From: Campylobacter porcelli
GTDB taxonomy: Bacteria; Campylobacterota; Campylobacteria; Campylobacterales; Campylobacteraceae
Length of the DNA: 64,000 nucleotides
Assembly (NCBI RefSeq): GCF_002139855.1
Contig: NZ_CP018789.1
Coordinates: forward strand, 434,001 to 498,000
Direction: 5' to 3'
Every line of letters starts with the position of its first letter. Within the stretch, counting starts at the first letter, position 1. Positions 1 to 9,644 of the stretch are shown here, one piece after another. The position numbers and the translations under genes are program-made. The notes below the pieces were generated by a model. That model was not told the DNA's origin. It saw only the letters and a program-made list of their open reading frames with translations, and made no database searches.

Positions 1-797
1 TGACAAATGAAATTTGGCTTAAACTCGCTAAGCGTTGTAATGAGCTTTTAAGCAAGGTTGATGGCATAGTCATTACGCATGGCACAGATACTATGGAAGA
101 AACGGCGTTTTTCTTAAGCCTTGTGCTAAAAAGCGATAAACCAGTAGTGCTAGTGGGGGCTATGCGACCTGCTACTGCGATGAGTGCTGATGGTCCTAAA
201 AATCTCTACAACGCCGTAGCATTAGCGGCAAATCCAAGCGCTAAAGGCAAAGGCGTTATGGTAGCAATGAATGATAAAATTTTAAGTGCTAGAGGCGTGG
301 TTAAAACACATACTTTAAATTTAGACGCTTTCTCATCGCCTGATTTTGGTGATTTGGGTTATATCGTAGATGGTAAGGCGTTTTTTTATAATAACGCTAC
401 AAAAGCACACACTAAAGATACTCCATTTGATATAAGCAAAATCACAAATTTGCCAAAAGTAGATATACTTTATAGTTATTCAAATGACGGCAACGCCGTA
501 GCAGCAAAGGCTCTATTTGCTAATGGCACTAAGGGTATAGTAGTGGCTGGAAGTGGCGCTGGAAGCATACACGAAGATCAAAAAAACGCCCTAAAAGAGC
601 TTATGAAGCAAGGACTTAAGGTAGTTGTAAGCTCACGAGTTGTAAGTGGTCGTGTAGCCATAAGCGATAGGGATAAAGAGCTTGGTTTTATCAGTGCTGA
701 GGATTTAAATCCGCAAAAAGCTAGAGTTTTATTTATGTTAGCACTAACTAAAACTAATAATACTCAAGAAATTCAAGATTATTTCTTAAAATATTAA
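1..797 (+). CDS. ansA: L-asparaginase, type II-like (5' end missing)
   Basis: Hydrolyses asparagine to aspartate and ammonia. The reading frame is open from base 3, so the gene starts before the window; the first ATG seen here (93) is internal. The motif THGTDTMEETAFFL, which holds the second catalytic Thr-Asp pair of the asparaginase family, lies at the visible N-terminus. It is followed by LVGAMRPATAMSADGPKN, the usual substrate-pocket region. The C-terminal domain ends normally at 797. In C. jejuni the homologue is periplasmic; whether this one has a signal peptide cannot be seen because that end is outside the window. Identity is firm, localisation unknown. Confidence 0.93.
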   Translation, partial: TNEIWLKLAKRCNELLSKVDGIVITHGTDTMEETAFFLSLVLKSDKPVVLVGAMRPATAMSADGPKNLYNAVALAANPSAKGKGVMVAMNDKILSARGVVKTHTLNLDAFSSPDFGDLGYIVDGKAFFYNNATKAHTKDTPFDISKITNLPKVDILYSYSNDGNAVAAKALFANGTKGIVVAGSGAGSIHEDQKNALKELMKQGLKVVVSSRVVSGRVAISDRDKELGFISAEDLNPQKARVLFMLALTKTNNTQEIQDYFLKY

Positions 798-856
798 ATA
801 GGTTTAGCAATATTTAGCTATAATTTGCCAATTAAAATTAAATTTAAGGTGTAAAG

Positions 857-1660
857 ATGATATTAATAGCGGGGCCTTGTGTTATTGAGAGTAGGGATTT
901 GGTTTTTAAAGTTGCTGAGAAATTAGCAGAAATAGCAAATTTAGATTGGATAGATTTTTATTTTAAATCCAGTTTTGATAAGGCTAATCGCACAAGTATT
1001 AGTAGCTTTAGGGGGCCAGGACTTGAAAATGGGCTAAAAATTTTAGATGAGGTCAAAAGAGAGTTTGGCTTTAAAATTTTAACTGACATTCACGAAAGCT
1101 ATCAAGCCAAGCCCGCAGCACAAGTAGCAGATGCATTACAAATACCAGCGTTTTTATGTCGCCAGACAGATTTGCTTGTAGCAGCAGCTAAAACCAAAGC
1201 TATGGTAAATATCAAAAAGGGGCAATTTCTAAGCCCAGATGCGATGAAGCATAGCGTAAAAAAGGTCTTAGAAACAAGGGGAATAAGCGAATTTGGCTAT
1301 GAAATAGCTAGAGAAAATGGGGTATTTTTATGCGAGAGAGGCTCCACTTTTGGCTATGGAAATTTAGTAGTGGATATGAGAAGTTTGCCTATTATGAGGG
1401 AGTTTGCTCCTGTTGTTTTTGATGCGACTCATAGCGTTCAAATGCCAAGTGCGAATGGCTCTACAAGCGGTGGCGATAGCAGATTTGTGCCATATCTTGC
1501 TAGGGCTGCAGCGGCTGTGGGCGTAGATGGATTTTTCTATGAAACTCATATAAATCCATGCGAAGCTATGTGCGATGGACCAAATATGCTTAGCCTAGAT
1601 AAACTAAAATTAAATTTAGATGAGATAAAAAGGATTAGGGACGCTTTAAATGAGCAATAA
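857..1660 (+). CDS. kdsA: 3-deoxy-D-manno-octulosonate 8-phosphate synthase
   Basis: Condenses phosphoenolpyruvate with D-arabinose 5-phosphate to make Kdo-8-phosphate, the precursor of the Kdo in lipid A-core oligosaccharide; cytoplasmic. The 267-residue length is about usual. Family motifs are present: AGPCVIES near the N-terminus, [11 protein letters not shown] around residue 40, LTDIHE near 75, CRQTDLL near 100, and DATHSVQ in the second half. It starts a tight run with the two SMR genes (11-nt overlap with the first), ribH, nusB and pyrF. Without the SMR pair this is the kdsA-ribH-nusB-pyrF order I recall from C. jejuni. Confidence 0.96.
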   Translation: MILIAGPCVIESRDLVFKVAEKLAEIANLDWIDFYFKSSFDKANRTSISSFRGPGLENGLKILDEVKREFGFKILTDIHESYQAKPAAQVADALQIPAFLCRQTDLLVAAAKTKAMVNIKKGQFLSPDAMKHSVKKVLETRGISEFGYEIARENGVFLCERGSTFGYGNLVVDMRSLPIMREFAPVVFDATHSVQMPSANGSTSGGDSRFVPYLARAAAAVGVDGFFYETHINPCEAMCDGPNMLSLDKLKLNLDEIKRIRDALNEQ

Positions 1661-1976
1661 GGGCTTTTTTTGGGTTATTGTTGGGGCTACATTTGAAGCG
1701 AGTTGGGCCTATGGATTAAAATACGCTAACGCTCCGCTTGAGTGGATTGCTACGGCTATTTTAGTCTGTTGTAGCTTTTTATCATTTATGCTAAGCTTTA
1801 AGTATCTTAGTGTAAGCGTGGCATATACTATGTTTATTGGCTTTGGGACTATATTTATAGTAGGTGCTGAGATTATCACTAACTATTTTAATAATGATAG
1901 CATTAGCTTTCTTAGAATTTTATTTATTTTGCTTATTATCATCGGTGTCTTAGGGCTTAAAAGGAGTCAGGCATGA
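1650..1976 (+). CDS. Small multidrug resistance (SMR) transporter, subunit 1
   Basis: Four-helix inner-membrane transporter of the SMR family (108 residues, the normal size). SMR proteins exchange protons for cationic compounds or, in the Gdx/SugE branch, guanidinium-type substrates. The family's essential glutamate is in helix 1 ([14 protein letters not shown]). The gene overlaps the 3' end of kdsA by 11 nt and its TGA overlaps the start of the next SMR gene (ATGA), so the two are translationally coupled. Paired SMR genes often form obligate heterodimers of opposite topology; that is inference here. The substrate cannot be read from sequence. Confidence 0.85.
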   Translation: MSNKGFFWVIVGATFEASWAYGLKYANAPLEWIATAILVCCSFLSFMLSFKYLSVSVAYTMFIGFGTIFIVGAEIITNYFNNDSISFLRILFILLIIIGVLGLKRSQA

Positions 1977-2296
1977 TATATAGCATTGCACTATTTGGGG
2001 CTGGGGTTTGTGAAGTTTTAGGAGTGATTGTATTAAACCAAATGTCAAGAAGCAAAAGCATTGCTAAGCTCTTAAATTTCATACTCCTAATAGCTACTTT
2101 TGGTTGCTCTTTATCCTTACTTGGCTATGCTATGAATGAATTTGCAATGTCTGTAGCGTATGCGGTTTGGACTGGTATCGGTGCTGTTGGTGCTGTGGCT
2201 GTGGGGGTGGTCTTTAATGGTGAGAAATTCAATATCCCAAAGGCGGTTTATCTATTTTTAATAATTTTTAGTGTAATAATGTTGAAATTAATTTAA
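1973..2296 (+). CDS. Small multidrug resistance (SMR) transporter, subunit 2
   Basis: Second SMR gene (107 residues, four predicted helices), starting in an ATGA overlap with its partner. Helix 1 carries the essential glutamate in GAGVCEVLGVIVLNQM. The helix 3 region AYAVWTGIGAVGAV matches the family's conserved YAVWxGxG signature, which the first subunit has only in altered form ([10 protein letters not shown]). This asymmetry is what one expects of a heterodimeric pair. It lies 9 nt upstream of ribH, so it is probably co-transcribed with the riboflavin gene. Confidence 0.86.
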   Translation: MIYSIALFGAGVCEVLGVIVLNQMSRSKSIAKLLNFILLIATFGCSLSLLGYAMNEFAMSVAYAVWTGIGAVGAVAVGVVFNGEKFNIPKAVYLFLIIFSVIMLKLI

Positions 2297-2305
2297 GGAG
2301 TTAAG

Positions 2306-2776
2306 ATGAATATAATAGAAGGAAATTTAGCCCTAAAAGGCGATGAAAAAATAGCTATAATCAACGCTAGATTTAACCACATTATCACAGATAGATTGGT
2401 TGAAGGGGCTAAAGACGCTTTTTTACGCCATGGTGGCAAAAGTGAGAATTTATCTTTGATTTTGGTGCCTGGGGCATTTGAGATACCAATGGCACTTCAA
2501 AGAGCCTTACAAAGTGGCAAATTTGACGCTGTAGTGTGCGTAGGTGCCGTGATCCGTGGCTCCACTCCGCATTTTGATTATGTCAGTGCTGAGACCACAA
2601 AAGGCATAGCCAATATAACGCTAAAATATGATAAGCCAGTAACCTTTGGCGTTTTAACCGTGGATAATCTAGAACAAGCCATCGAAAGAGCAGGCTCAAA
2701 AGCAGGAAATAAAGGCTTTGAAGCTATGGCTGGAGCTATTGAGTTGCTTAGTTTATATGAGAATTTAAAGGCTTAA
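2306..2776 (+). CDS. ribH: 6,7-dimethyl-8-ribityllumazine synthase
   Basis: Catalyses the penultimate step of riboflavin synthesis, joining 5-amino-6-ribitylamino-uracil with 3,4-dihydroxy-2-butanone 4-phosphate. The protein is 156 residues, the standard length. Visible motifs are [15 protein letters not shown] (substrate-contacting N-terminal loop), LVPGAFEIP around residue 55, and [14 protein letters not shown] around 82-95 with the catalytic histidine. An AAGGAG ribosome site lies 6 nt before the ATG. The gene is directly followed by nusB (1-nt gap), a linkage seen in many bacteria. Confidence 0.96.
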   Translation: MNIIEGNLALKGDEKIAIINARFNHIITDRLVEGAKDAFLRHGGKSENLSLILVPGAFEIPMALQRALQSGKFDAVVCVGAVIRGSTPHFDYVSAETTKGIANITLKYDKPVTFGVLTVDNLEQAIERAGSKAGNKGFEAMAGAIELLSLYENLKA

Positions 2777-2777
2777 A

Positions 2778-3176
2778 ATGGCTACTAGACACCAAGTGAG
2801 ACAATCTGTAGTAAGCTTACTTTATGCTAAAGAGATGGGTAGCGAGATGGAGCAATTTAGCAATGAATATTTAGAAGAAAAAAAGATTAGAAACGACCAA
2901 AAAAACTTTACAATCGCTCTATATAATGGAATTTTAGATAATCTTGATAGCATTGATACCTTGCTTAATAACTATCTTGGCAAGTGGAAGCTAGATCAAA
3001 TCGGCAGTGTAGAAAGACAAATTCTACGCCTTGGAGCCTATGAGATGAGATATAGTGATATAGATTTAGCCATTGTGATAAATGAAGCTGTAATCTTAGC
3101 CAATGAGCTATCTTCTGAGTCTTCAATCAAGCTTATAAATGGCGTTTTAGACGCAATCGCAAAGGAGCTTAAGTGA
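2778..3176 (+). CDS. nusB: Transcription antitermination factor NusB
   Basis: RNA-binding protein of the NusB-NusE antitermination complex acting on rRNA operons. The 132 residues fit the all-helical NusB fold. The N-terminus [18 protein letters not shown] matches the usual R-x2-AR-x2-A-x-Q-x-LY start in form, and the C-terminal helix contains [17 protein letters not shown], matching the conserved FINGVLD segment. It sits between ribH and pyrF. Its TGA overlaps the GTG start of pyrF, so the two are probably translationally coupled. Confidence 0.93.
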   Translation: MATRHQVRQSVVSLLYAKEMGSEMEQFSNEYLEEKKIRNDQKNFTIALYNGILDNLDSIDTLLNNYLGKWKLDQIGSVERQILRLGAYEMRYSDIDLAIVINEAVILANELSSESSIKLINGVLDAIAKELK

Positions 3177-3853
3177 AGCTTTGTGTAGCACTAGATATGG
3201 CTAAAAAGGATGATTGTCTAGCCCTTGCTAGGGAGCTTAAAGGGCTTGATTTGTGGCTTAAAGTTGGGCTTAGAGCTTACCTTAGAGATGGGGCGAAATT
3301 CATAGAAGAGCTGAAAAATATTAGCGATTTTAAGATATTTTTAGACCTTAAAATTCACGATATACCAAACACTATGGCCGATGCTTGTGAAGTCATCTCA
3401 TCGCTTGGCGTAGATATGATAAATATCCACGCAAGTGCTGGAGAAGTAGCGATGAGAGCGGTTATGGATAGGCTAAATTTACTCCCCAAACGACCACTTA
3501 TACTAGCAGTTTCAGCCTTGACTAGCTTTGATGATAGTGGATTTAAAGCTATTTATAACTCTGATATTAAAAAAAGCGTGATTAATATGTCTCAAATAGC
3601 GTATAAATCGGGCTTAGATGGAATGGTATGCTCAGTTTATGAAAGCCTAGCTATTAAAGGAGTCACAAGCGATAACTTCATCACTCTAACGCCTGGAATT
3701 CGCCCATTTGGCGAAGCAAACGCAGACCAAAAAAGGGTAGCTGATCTAGCCACAGCCATAGAAAATCACTCCGATTTTATCGTAGTTGGCAGACCTATAT
3801 ACACAGCTACCAATCCCAAAGAGATCGCTCAAAAGATACTAAGCCAAATTTAA
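3173..3853 (+). CDS. pyrF: Orotidine 5'-phosphate decarboxylase
   Basis: Last step of UMP synthesis: decarboxylates OMP. The 226-residue TIM-barrel protein carries the catalytic Asp/Lys cluster in [12 protein letters not shown] (residues about 56-67) and the phosphate-binding C-terminal motif VVGRPIY. It starts at a GTG that overlaps the nusB stop codon (GTGA); no later ATG keeps the first strand (LCVALDMAK). It is the last gene of the kdsA-to-pyrF run and lies 43 nt upstream of tRNA-Ser. Confidence 0.96.
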   Translation: MKLCVALDMAKKDDCLALARELKGLDLWLKVGLRAYLRDGAKFIEELKNISDFKIFLDLKIHDIPNTMADACEVISSLGVDMINIHASAGEVAMRAVMDRLNLLPKRPLILAVSALTSFDDSGFKAIYNSDIKKSVINMSQIAYKSGLDGMVCSVYESLAIKGVTSDNFITLTPGIRPFGEANADQKRVADLATAIENHSDFIVVGRPIYTATNPKEIAQKILSQI

Positions 3854-3896
3854 GTAGCTTTTAAGTCTATAATTAGTATAATTCCACTTCTTTTTA

Positions 3897-3987
3897 GGAC
3901 AGATGGGTGAGCGGCTGAAACCACACCCCTGCTAAGGGTGCAAGTCTTAATCAGGCTTCGAGGGTTCAAATCCCTCTCTGTCCGCCA
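3897..3987 (+). tRNA. tRNA-Ser (GCT)
   Basis: Folds as a class II tRNA with a long variable arm. The acceptor GGACAGA pairs with TCTGTCC, the anticodon loop CTGCTAA gives anticodon GCT, and the 3' CCA is encoded. The nested-palindrome repeats begin about 110 nt downstream. Confidence 0.95.
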
Positions 3988-4098
3988 CTGAATTTCAATA
4001 CATTTTTATCAATCATTTTCTATTTTATTTATTTTTATTGTTATCTTAGTTTTTTGTTATTTTATTTTTACTTCGCAAGTGTTACCATATTTGTTTTA

Positions 4099-4780
4099 TA
4101 AAATCTGAGCTTTAGCTCAGCAACATTAGAAGACTTTTTCAAGGGGTTGGGGGTTGTTAAGGGGGAAGGGTAAGGTAGCTCGCTTTTATTTTTCGTAGTG
4201 CCGTCAAACGATAGTTAGTATCGTTTGACTATAGCACTACTCATCTGCCAAAAAGCGTCCCCCTTCCCACTTAAAAAGAAAAAGAGTTTCTTTGATATTC
4301 CAAATTTTCGCCAAAAACTCCTTCGAGTTTTTTGTTGCGAAAATTTTCTTTAAGGGACAGGGGAAACTATTTTTAACTTCGCAGGTCAGCAGAGCCGACC
4401 TTTGCGATAAACTTTAGAAAAGTTTAATCAAACTAAAGTCCCCACGAGTGGGGTACCCCATTTATGGGGACTTTAGTGTTTGCTACTTTAGGCGTGGCTT
4501 TGCTACGCCGTTAAAAGTAGGTAAAAATGGGGTTCCCCTATTCCTTAAAATCCCAACCCCTTCCCAGTTTGGCATTTTTATTTTATAAAAAGCTATATCA
4601 AAATCCATGGCGTAAGCCACCCATTGAAAGGCTTTTACAAAATTTTCGCCGTAAAACAACCATTTAGGTTATTTTGCTTTTGCGAAAATTTTGAAAAAAC
4701 CTTTCAAGGTTGTCAAGCTATCGCTTGACTATTTTTTACTTCTTACGGCAATAAATTGCCGTTTGCAAAAATTTGAAGTG
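4099..4780. repeat. Nested-palindrome repeat block A
   Basis: A chain of inverted repeats between tRNA-Ser and the porin, with no credible gene. In order: a CTGAGC/GCTCAG hairpin (4105-4120); a G-run motif (4143-4170); a GGGGGAAGGG arm closed near 4258-4272, whose loop holds another hairpin (CGTCAAACGATA repeated inverted near 4202-4229); a nested hairpin with outer arms AAATTTTCGC/GCGAAAATTT (4302-4346); an AGGGGAAACT arm from about 4368 that closes imperfectly near 4548, its loop filled by several smaller hairpins; and a second AAATTTTCGC hairpin with a different inner stem (4640-4691). It ends with ACGGCAAT/ATTGCCGT-type hairpins near 4745-4762. Confidence 0.85.
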
Positions 4781-4990
4781 TTAAAAATAAAGAATAGCAA
4801 TAAAAAACTTGCAAGAATTTTTAAAATATCAAAAGCTTTAAACTTAGCAAAATAAGTATAGATTTGATGATTTATACTCTTTGAATTTTTAAATTTTGGT
4901 AAATAATCGGTAATAATTCGGCAAGAATTCAGTAAATATTAAGTAAAAACCCATTACAATTTCAAACCTATACTTTAATAAGGAGATAAA

Positions 4991-6217
4991 ATGAAATTAG
5001 TTAAACTAAGCTTAGCTGCAATCGTAGCTGCCGGTGCCCTTTCAAGCGTAGCAAGTGCTGCATCACTTGAAGAAGCTGTTAAAAATGTAGATGTATCAGG
5101 CTATGCAAGATATAGATTTGATAGCACAAATACTACAACTAACACTACAGGTGCTACAAATAACTACCACAGATTTACATCAGATATTAACTTCAAATCT
5201 GCTCTAGATGATAACTTCTTTGGTGTTATCGGCTTTAGATATGATAGCCGTGATGCATCAGGCGAGAGAGTAAATGCTGCTACTCAAGTAGGTACAGTTA
5301 ATCAAGGCAACAATGCTGATAATTATGGTCAAACATTCAATGTTCGCCAATTCTATGTAGGTTACAAAGCTGGTAACACCACTATCACAGCTGGTCGCCA
5401 AGTACTAGGCACATTCTTTACTGATGATATGGTAGGTACTGGTATTAAGCTACTTAATAGTGATATTAGTGGTCTTACTCTAGCTGCTATAGCATTTGAT
5501 AACCTTCAAAATGATGGCGATATCGGTACAAGAGGATTATTTATCGGCGAAAATGGTTCTAGTGAATTTGTATATGATAGAAACCTATATGGTGTAGCTG
5601 CTATTGGCTCATATGATCCAGTTAGCTTCCAGCTATGGTATGCAGCTTTAGATAGCGTAGCTCAACTATATGCTCTTGATGTAACACTAGGAGCTAATAT
5701 AGCTGATATAGATCTAAGCTTACAAGCTCAATATGCTGGCTCAAGTATGTGGGCAGACAATGCTAGAACAGCCGCAGCAGCTGGTGCTTTACCACTAGAT
5801 GATGCACAATTTGCAGCTGTAGAAGCTGGTGCTAAAGCTTTTGGCTTTGATGCGAGTGCTGGTTATGTATGGTTTGATACAGATACAAACTCTTTAATCT
5901 CATTTGAAGATAAAGGTAGCTTCATAGACGCTGGTGAAGATATACTAGACTACACTTTAATAAATGGCGAAAATAAATACTGGTTCTTAAAAGCTGGTTA
6001 TACATTTGCTGATAAAGTAAGAGTAGGTGCTGACTATGTATCTGGTAGAGTAACTAGTGGTAATGTATCTGTTGATGAGTATGAAGCAGTAGCTAGAGTA
6101 GATTATAAATATAGCAAAAAACTTAACTTCAAAACTTGGTACTCATACATTGATAGAGACAGTGGCGATAAAGGAGATGCTAAGCACCTAAGATTTGAAG
6201 CTAGATATAACTTCTAA
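4991..6217 (+). CDS. porA: Major outer membrane protein, Campylobacter MOMP-type porin
   Basis: General diffusion porin and dominant surface antigen. The 408-residue protein begins with a clear signal peptide (MKLVKLSLAAIVAAGALSSV, cleavage expected after ASA near residue 23). It continues with alternating amphipathic strands such as DVSGYARYRFDS and ends in the phenylalanine (RYNF) that marks outer-membrane beta barrels. A strong AAGGAG site lies 6 nt before the ATG, and a TACAAT box at 4955-4960 could be its -10 element. It stands alone: repeat block A is upstream, and a terminator and block B are downstream. Codon use is smooth, as expected for a highly expressed gene. Confidence 0.93.
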   Translation: MKLVKLSLAAIVAAGALSSVASAASLEEAVKNVDVSGYARYRFDSTNTTTNTTGATNNYHRFTSDINFKSALDDNFFGVIGFRYDSRDASGERVNAATQVGTVNQGNNADNYGQTFNVRQFYVGYKAGNTTITAGRQVLGTFFTDDMVGTGIKLLNSDISGLTLAAIAFDNLQNDGDIGTRGLFIGENGSSEFVYDRNLYGVAAIGSYDPVSFQLWYAALDSVAQLYALDVTLGANIADIDLSLQAQYAGSSMWADNARTAAAAGALPLDDAQFAAVEAGAKAFGFDASAGYVWFDTDTNSLISFEDKGSFIDAGEDILDYTLINGENKYWFLKAGYTFADKVRVGADYVSGRVTSGNVSVDEYEAVARVDYKYSKKLNFKTWYSYIDRDSGDKGDAKHLRFEARYNF

Positions 6218-6240
6218 TTTTAATAGGGTTTAATCTCTTT

Positions 6241-6278
6241 GGGGAGCCTGGCTATTTATGGCTGGGCTCCCTTTTTTT
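6241..6278 (+). terminator. Intrinsic terminator of porA
   Basis: Seven-pair stem GGGAGCC/GGCTCCC (6242-6248 with 6265-6271) followed directly by a run of seven T. It lies 24 nt after the porin stop codon. Confidence 0.9.
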
Positions 6279-6459
6279 ATGCTTTTTTAATTCTTTATTT
6301 TTCTTATCTTTGTAATTTTAATTAATTAATGAAATTTAAATTTCCTAAAGTCGAATTTTGATAAAATCTTTAGTAATAAATAGTGTGTTGTAAAGATTGC
6401 TTGGGCTTTTTAAGAAGCAAAAAATCGTCAAGTGATAGTTTGAGAACCATAAAAGGTTT

Positions 6460-6970
6460 TTTCAAAAGTTTAGATATAAAAGAAATTTTTCTTTTTTAAG
6501 TAGGAAGGGCAAGGTAGCTTCGCTCTTATTTTTCGTAGTGCCATCAAATGATAAATCTGAGCGTAGCTCAGCAACCTTGAAAGGCTTTTACAAGGGGTTG
6601 GGGGTTGTAAAGGGGGAAGGGGTAGCGTCTGCCAAAAAAGCGTTCCCCTTCCCCCTTAAAAAAGAAAATTAATATAGGTTGTTTTATTTTTAAGACTAGG
6701 CTTTTAGGATAAAATCAAAAAAGGTTTAATACTCCAAATTTTTGCCAAAAACTCCTTCGAGTTTTTTGTTGCGAAAATTTTGAAAAAACCTTTCAAGGTT
6801 GCTGAGCTTTCGCTCAGTTTTTATAAAATAAAAAAGCCAAACTGGGAAGGGGTTGGGATCTTAAGGGATAGGGGAAACTGTTTTGGCTTTCAAATTTTAG
6901 TTTCCCCTGTTCCTTAAAGAAAGAATTTAAAAAAAAGTTTGTCGCAAAGACTAGCTTGGCTCTAGCAAAG
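6460..6970. repeat. Nested-palindrome repeat block B
   Basis: Fills the porA-chemoreceptor gap after about 180 nt of plain AT-rich sequence. Holds a CTGAGC/GCTCAG hairpin near 6558, the G-run motif (6594-6622) as one arm of a stem closed near 6644-6658, one AAATTTTCGC-type hairpin with a C-to-T change in the left arm (about 6737-6781), a second CTGAGC-type hairpin, and the AGGGGAAACT/AGTTTCCCCT stem at about 6867-6917. No gene is supported inside it. Confidence 0.8.
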
Positions 6971-6998
6971 TTAAAAATATAAAATAAAAAGGTAAAAA

Positions 6999-8961
6999 AT
7001 GCAAAATACGCAAAAATGTAAGGTAAGTCTAAGCCTGAAGGTATCAGCAAGCGTTATAGTTGCTTGTTTGGTTGGATTGATTGTTTTTGGTGTGGTGGTG
7101 ATTTCATTTTTAACTATTCAGAAAGAAGATGGTAGCTTGATGGAGTATCAGACAAATTTACAAAGTGTGAATTCTTTGCTTGATTCATATATAGGAGAGA
7201 AACAAGCGATTGTAAATTCTCTTAGAGATAGCATAGCTAATAATATCGATGATGAGAATAAGATAGCTGATTATCTAGCTTTGAGCGAGAGACTAGGTAG
7301 CTTTAATCTACTATATTTTGGCAAGGAAGATAATGGTCGTATGCTAAGGAGCAATGGCAATCATGTCTATCCATCAAGCGGCTATGACCCAAGGAGTAGG
7401 GACTGGTATAAACTAGCTAAAGCGTCAAATAAAGATATGGTCTTAGGCACGGCGTGGATGCAAGCGAGTAAGAAAATTCCGGTATTTGGGTTTAGTGCAC
7501 CTATTAGTAATCAAGGTAGATTAGTAGGAGTAGTATCTGGGGATATAGCTTTAGGGCCTTTGAATTTATATCTAGATAATATACAAAATAGGGCTAGTTA
7601 CACTATAGCGGCTATAGACCCTGCTAATAATATCGTAATTAGCAAGGATAAAGAGCAGTTATTTAAGCAAAATGAGCTATCAAAATATTATCAAATATCA
7701 GTAGCGATGCGAAAGGCTTTTTTGAATTTACTCAAAATGGGGTTGATAAATTGGCTCTTTGTGGGATAAATGAGATAAGTGGGTGGAAGGTATGCTTAAT
7801 CAATGATAAAAGCTCCATATTTTCAGCAGTTAAAGATACCACAACTCTTATGGTTGTATCGCTACTTATATTTGCTTTGATACTTGCTGTAGCTACATTT
7901 TTAATAGTAAAGAGTATAACTAGACCGGTAGTAAAGATCAAAGATGCGTTATTAAATTTCTTTGATTATTTAAATCATAAAAAGACAAGTATTGAGCCAC
8001 TTAGATTAAATACTAGCGATGAGCTTGGCTTGATAGCTGGTGCATTCAATGACAATGTAAGGTCGATAGCAAGGGATATACAAAAAGATGATGAGCTGAT
8101 AAAAAAGACATCTGAAGCTCTAGATATGGCTAAAATGGGGGATTTTGGCAGTGATTTTGAAGTAAATGGGGCAAATAATAGAGTTAATGAACTAGCTAAC
8201 CATTTAAAAGAGACTTTAAAAGAGCTTGATAAGAGCTTTATAGATATAGCTGCAGCCTTGGATACATATGTCAAAGATGATTTTACGCATACTATAGTAA
8301 ATGAGAACGCTCAAGGGCAGTTTAAAAAGACAAATGATAATTTAAATAAGCTTGGCTTATACATTAAAGAGATGTTAAAAGCTCTAATAAAATCGCTCTA
8401 ACCCTAAAAGAGAAAACAGAGGAGCTAGAAGAGGTTTTAAAGGTCTTAGAAGAGTCTCAAAGAACGCAAAATTCAGCCTTTAATAAAACTTCAAACGAGA
8501 TAAATATAATAAATGAAAGCATCACTCAAATAGATATAAAAGCTGGAGAGTTAATCAAACAAAGCGAGGATACAAAGGAAATTTTAAATATAATTGGGGA
8601 TATTGCTGAGCAGACTAATCTACTAGCTTTAAATGCGGCTATTGAAGCTGCTAGGGCTGGAGAGCATGGTAGGGGATTTGCCGTGGTGGCAGATGAGGTA
8701 AGAAATCTAGCTGAAAAAACGCAAAAAAGCCTTGGCGAGATAGAGGCAAATACTAATCTATTAATCCAAAGCGTTACAGATGTATCAAGCTCAATTAGCC
8801 AACAAACTGAAATTATAAATGATATTAATAGTAGCATATCGCAAATGCAAGAGCTAACAGAGAGTAATAGCCTAAATGTATCTAAGTGTGCTAATATCTC
8901 AAAAGAGGTGGCAAATCTATCTAGAGATATGCTAAATGAGAGTAGCAGTAAGAAATTTTAA
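6999..8961 (+). pseudogene. Methyl-accepting chemotaxis protein, split by two frameshifts
   Basis: Across three frames the sequence reads as one chemoreceptor of about 654 residues. It has an N-terminal membrane helix (VSASVIVACLVGLIVFGVVV), a double-CACHE-type periplasmic sensor (GYDPRSRDWYKLA), a second helix, a HAMP region and the signalling tip ([20 protein letters not shown]). The first break lies between about 7690 and 7750, where frame 1 passes to a frame reading DAKGFFEFTQNGVDKLALCG. The second is at about 8376-8380, where an A4 run would restore [12 protein letters not shown] if it were A5. Both look like single-base losses. It may be a decayed gene, slippage-controlled, or an assembly error. 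The ligand is unknown. Confidence 0.85.
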
Positions 8962-9066
8962 ATTTTTCTAAAGTCAAATTTAGATAGAATTTTGCGTTTT
9001 TGTAGTAATGATTTATGGGCTACTTTAACGCATAAGATGGGATTATGGTATAAAAAAGGAATTTAA

Positions 9067-9624
9067 ATGAAAATAGCAAAATTGGCTATATCGCTACTTG
9101 TGGTATCAAATTTGGTCGCAAATGATAGCTATATAATAGAAGCTGATGGGGAATTTGGCAAGGAGCTTAAATCTTTAGTAGAAAAACACGCTAAAGATAA
9201 TAATATAAGTGTGAAAGTATATGAAAAATCAAATTCATCAGATGATGATGAGAGTGGTAGATTTCTAAATATCGGCATTGATAAAAATGCAAATTATAAT
9301 GGCACTAAAGGAAAAGAGCTATATGAGAAAAACTGCAAATCTTGCCACGGAGAAAATGGGACTAAAAGGGCTATGGGAGTATCTCAAAGGCTAAGTGATA
9401 TGAGTGGCGATGATATAGCTGATTCTATGGCTGGATATAGGGGTGATGTGCAGTTTGGTGGGCGTTTAAAATATCTTATGGCACCAATTGCTACTAGAAT
9501 GAGCTTAAAGGATTTGGGGCATATTATAGCCTATCTTAAAGGGGATAACGCTTTTGTTATAGATGATGATGAGAGTAATGAGATTAGGACTACCCCAACT
9601 AAACAAGGTAGCTATCTAGAGTAA
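9067..9624 (+). CDS. Periplasmic c-type cytochrome, class I
   Basis: Exported monohaem cytochrome c of 185 residues with an N-terminal signal peptide (MKIAKLAISLLVVSNLVA). The single haem site is CKSCH at residues 90-94, and a likely axial methionine lies in the KYLMAPIATRMS stretch. The first 80 residues before the haem domain are charged and have no family I recognise; the C-terminal 95 residues resemble cytochrome c553-type domains. The gene sits 20 nt upstream of the binding-protein gene and may be co-transcribed with it. Its electron-transfer partner cannot be inferred from the neighbourhood. Confidence 0.82.
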   Translation: MKIAKLAISLLVVSNLVANDSYIIEADGEFGKELKSLVEKHAKDNNISVKVYEKSNSSDDDESGRFLNIGIDKNANYNGTKGKELYEKNCKSCHGENGTKRAMGVSQRLSDMSGDDIADSMAGYRGDVQFGGRLKYLMAPIATRMSLKDLGHIIAYLKGDNAFVIDDDESNEIRTTPTKQGSYLE

Positions 9625-9644
9625 ATTTAATATAAAGGATTAAA

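Noticed and set aside
6814-7050. Minus-strand ORF overlapping block B and the chemoreceptor start
   Set aside because: Built from repeat sequence and antisense to a clear chemoreceptor gene.
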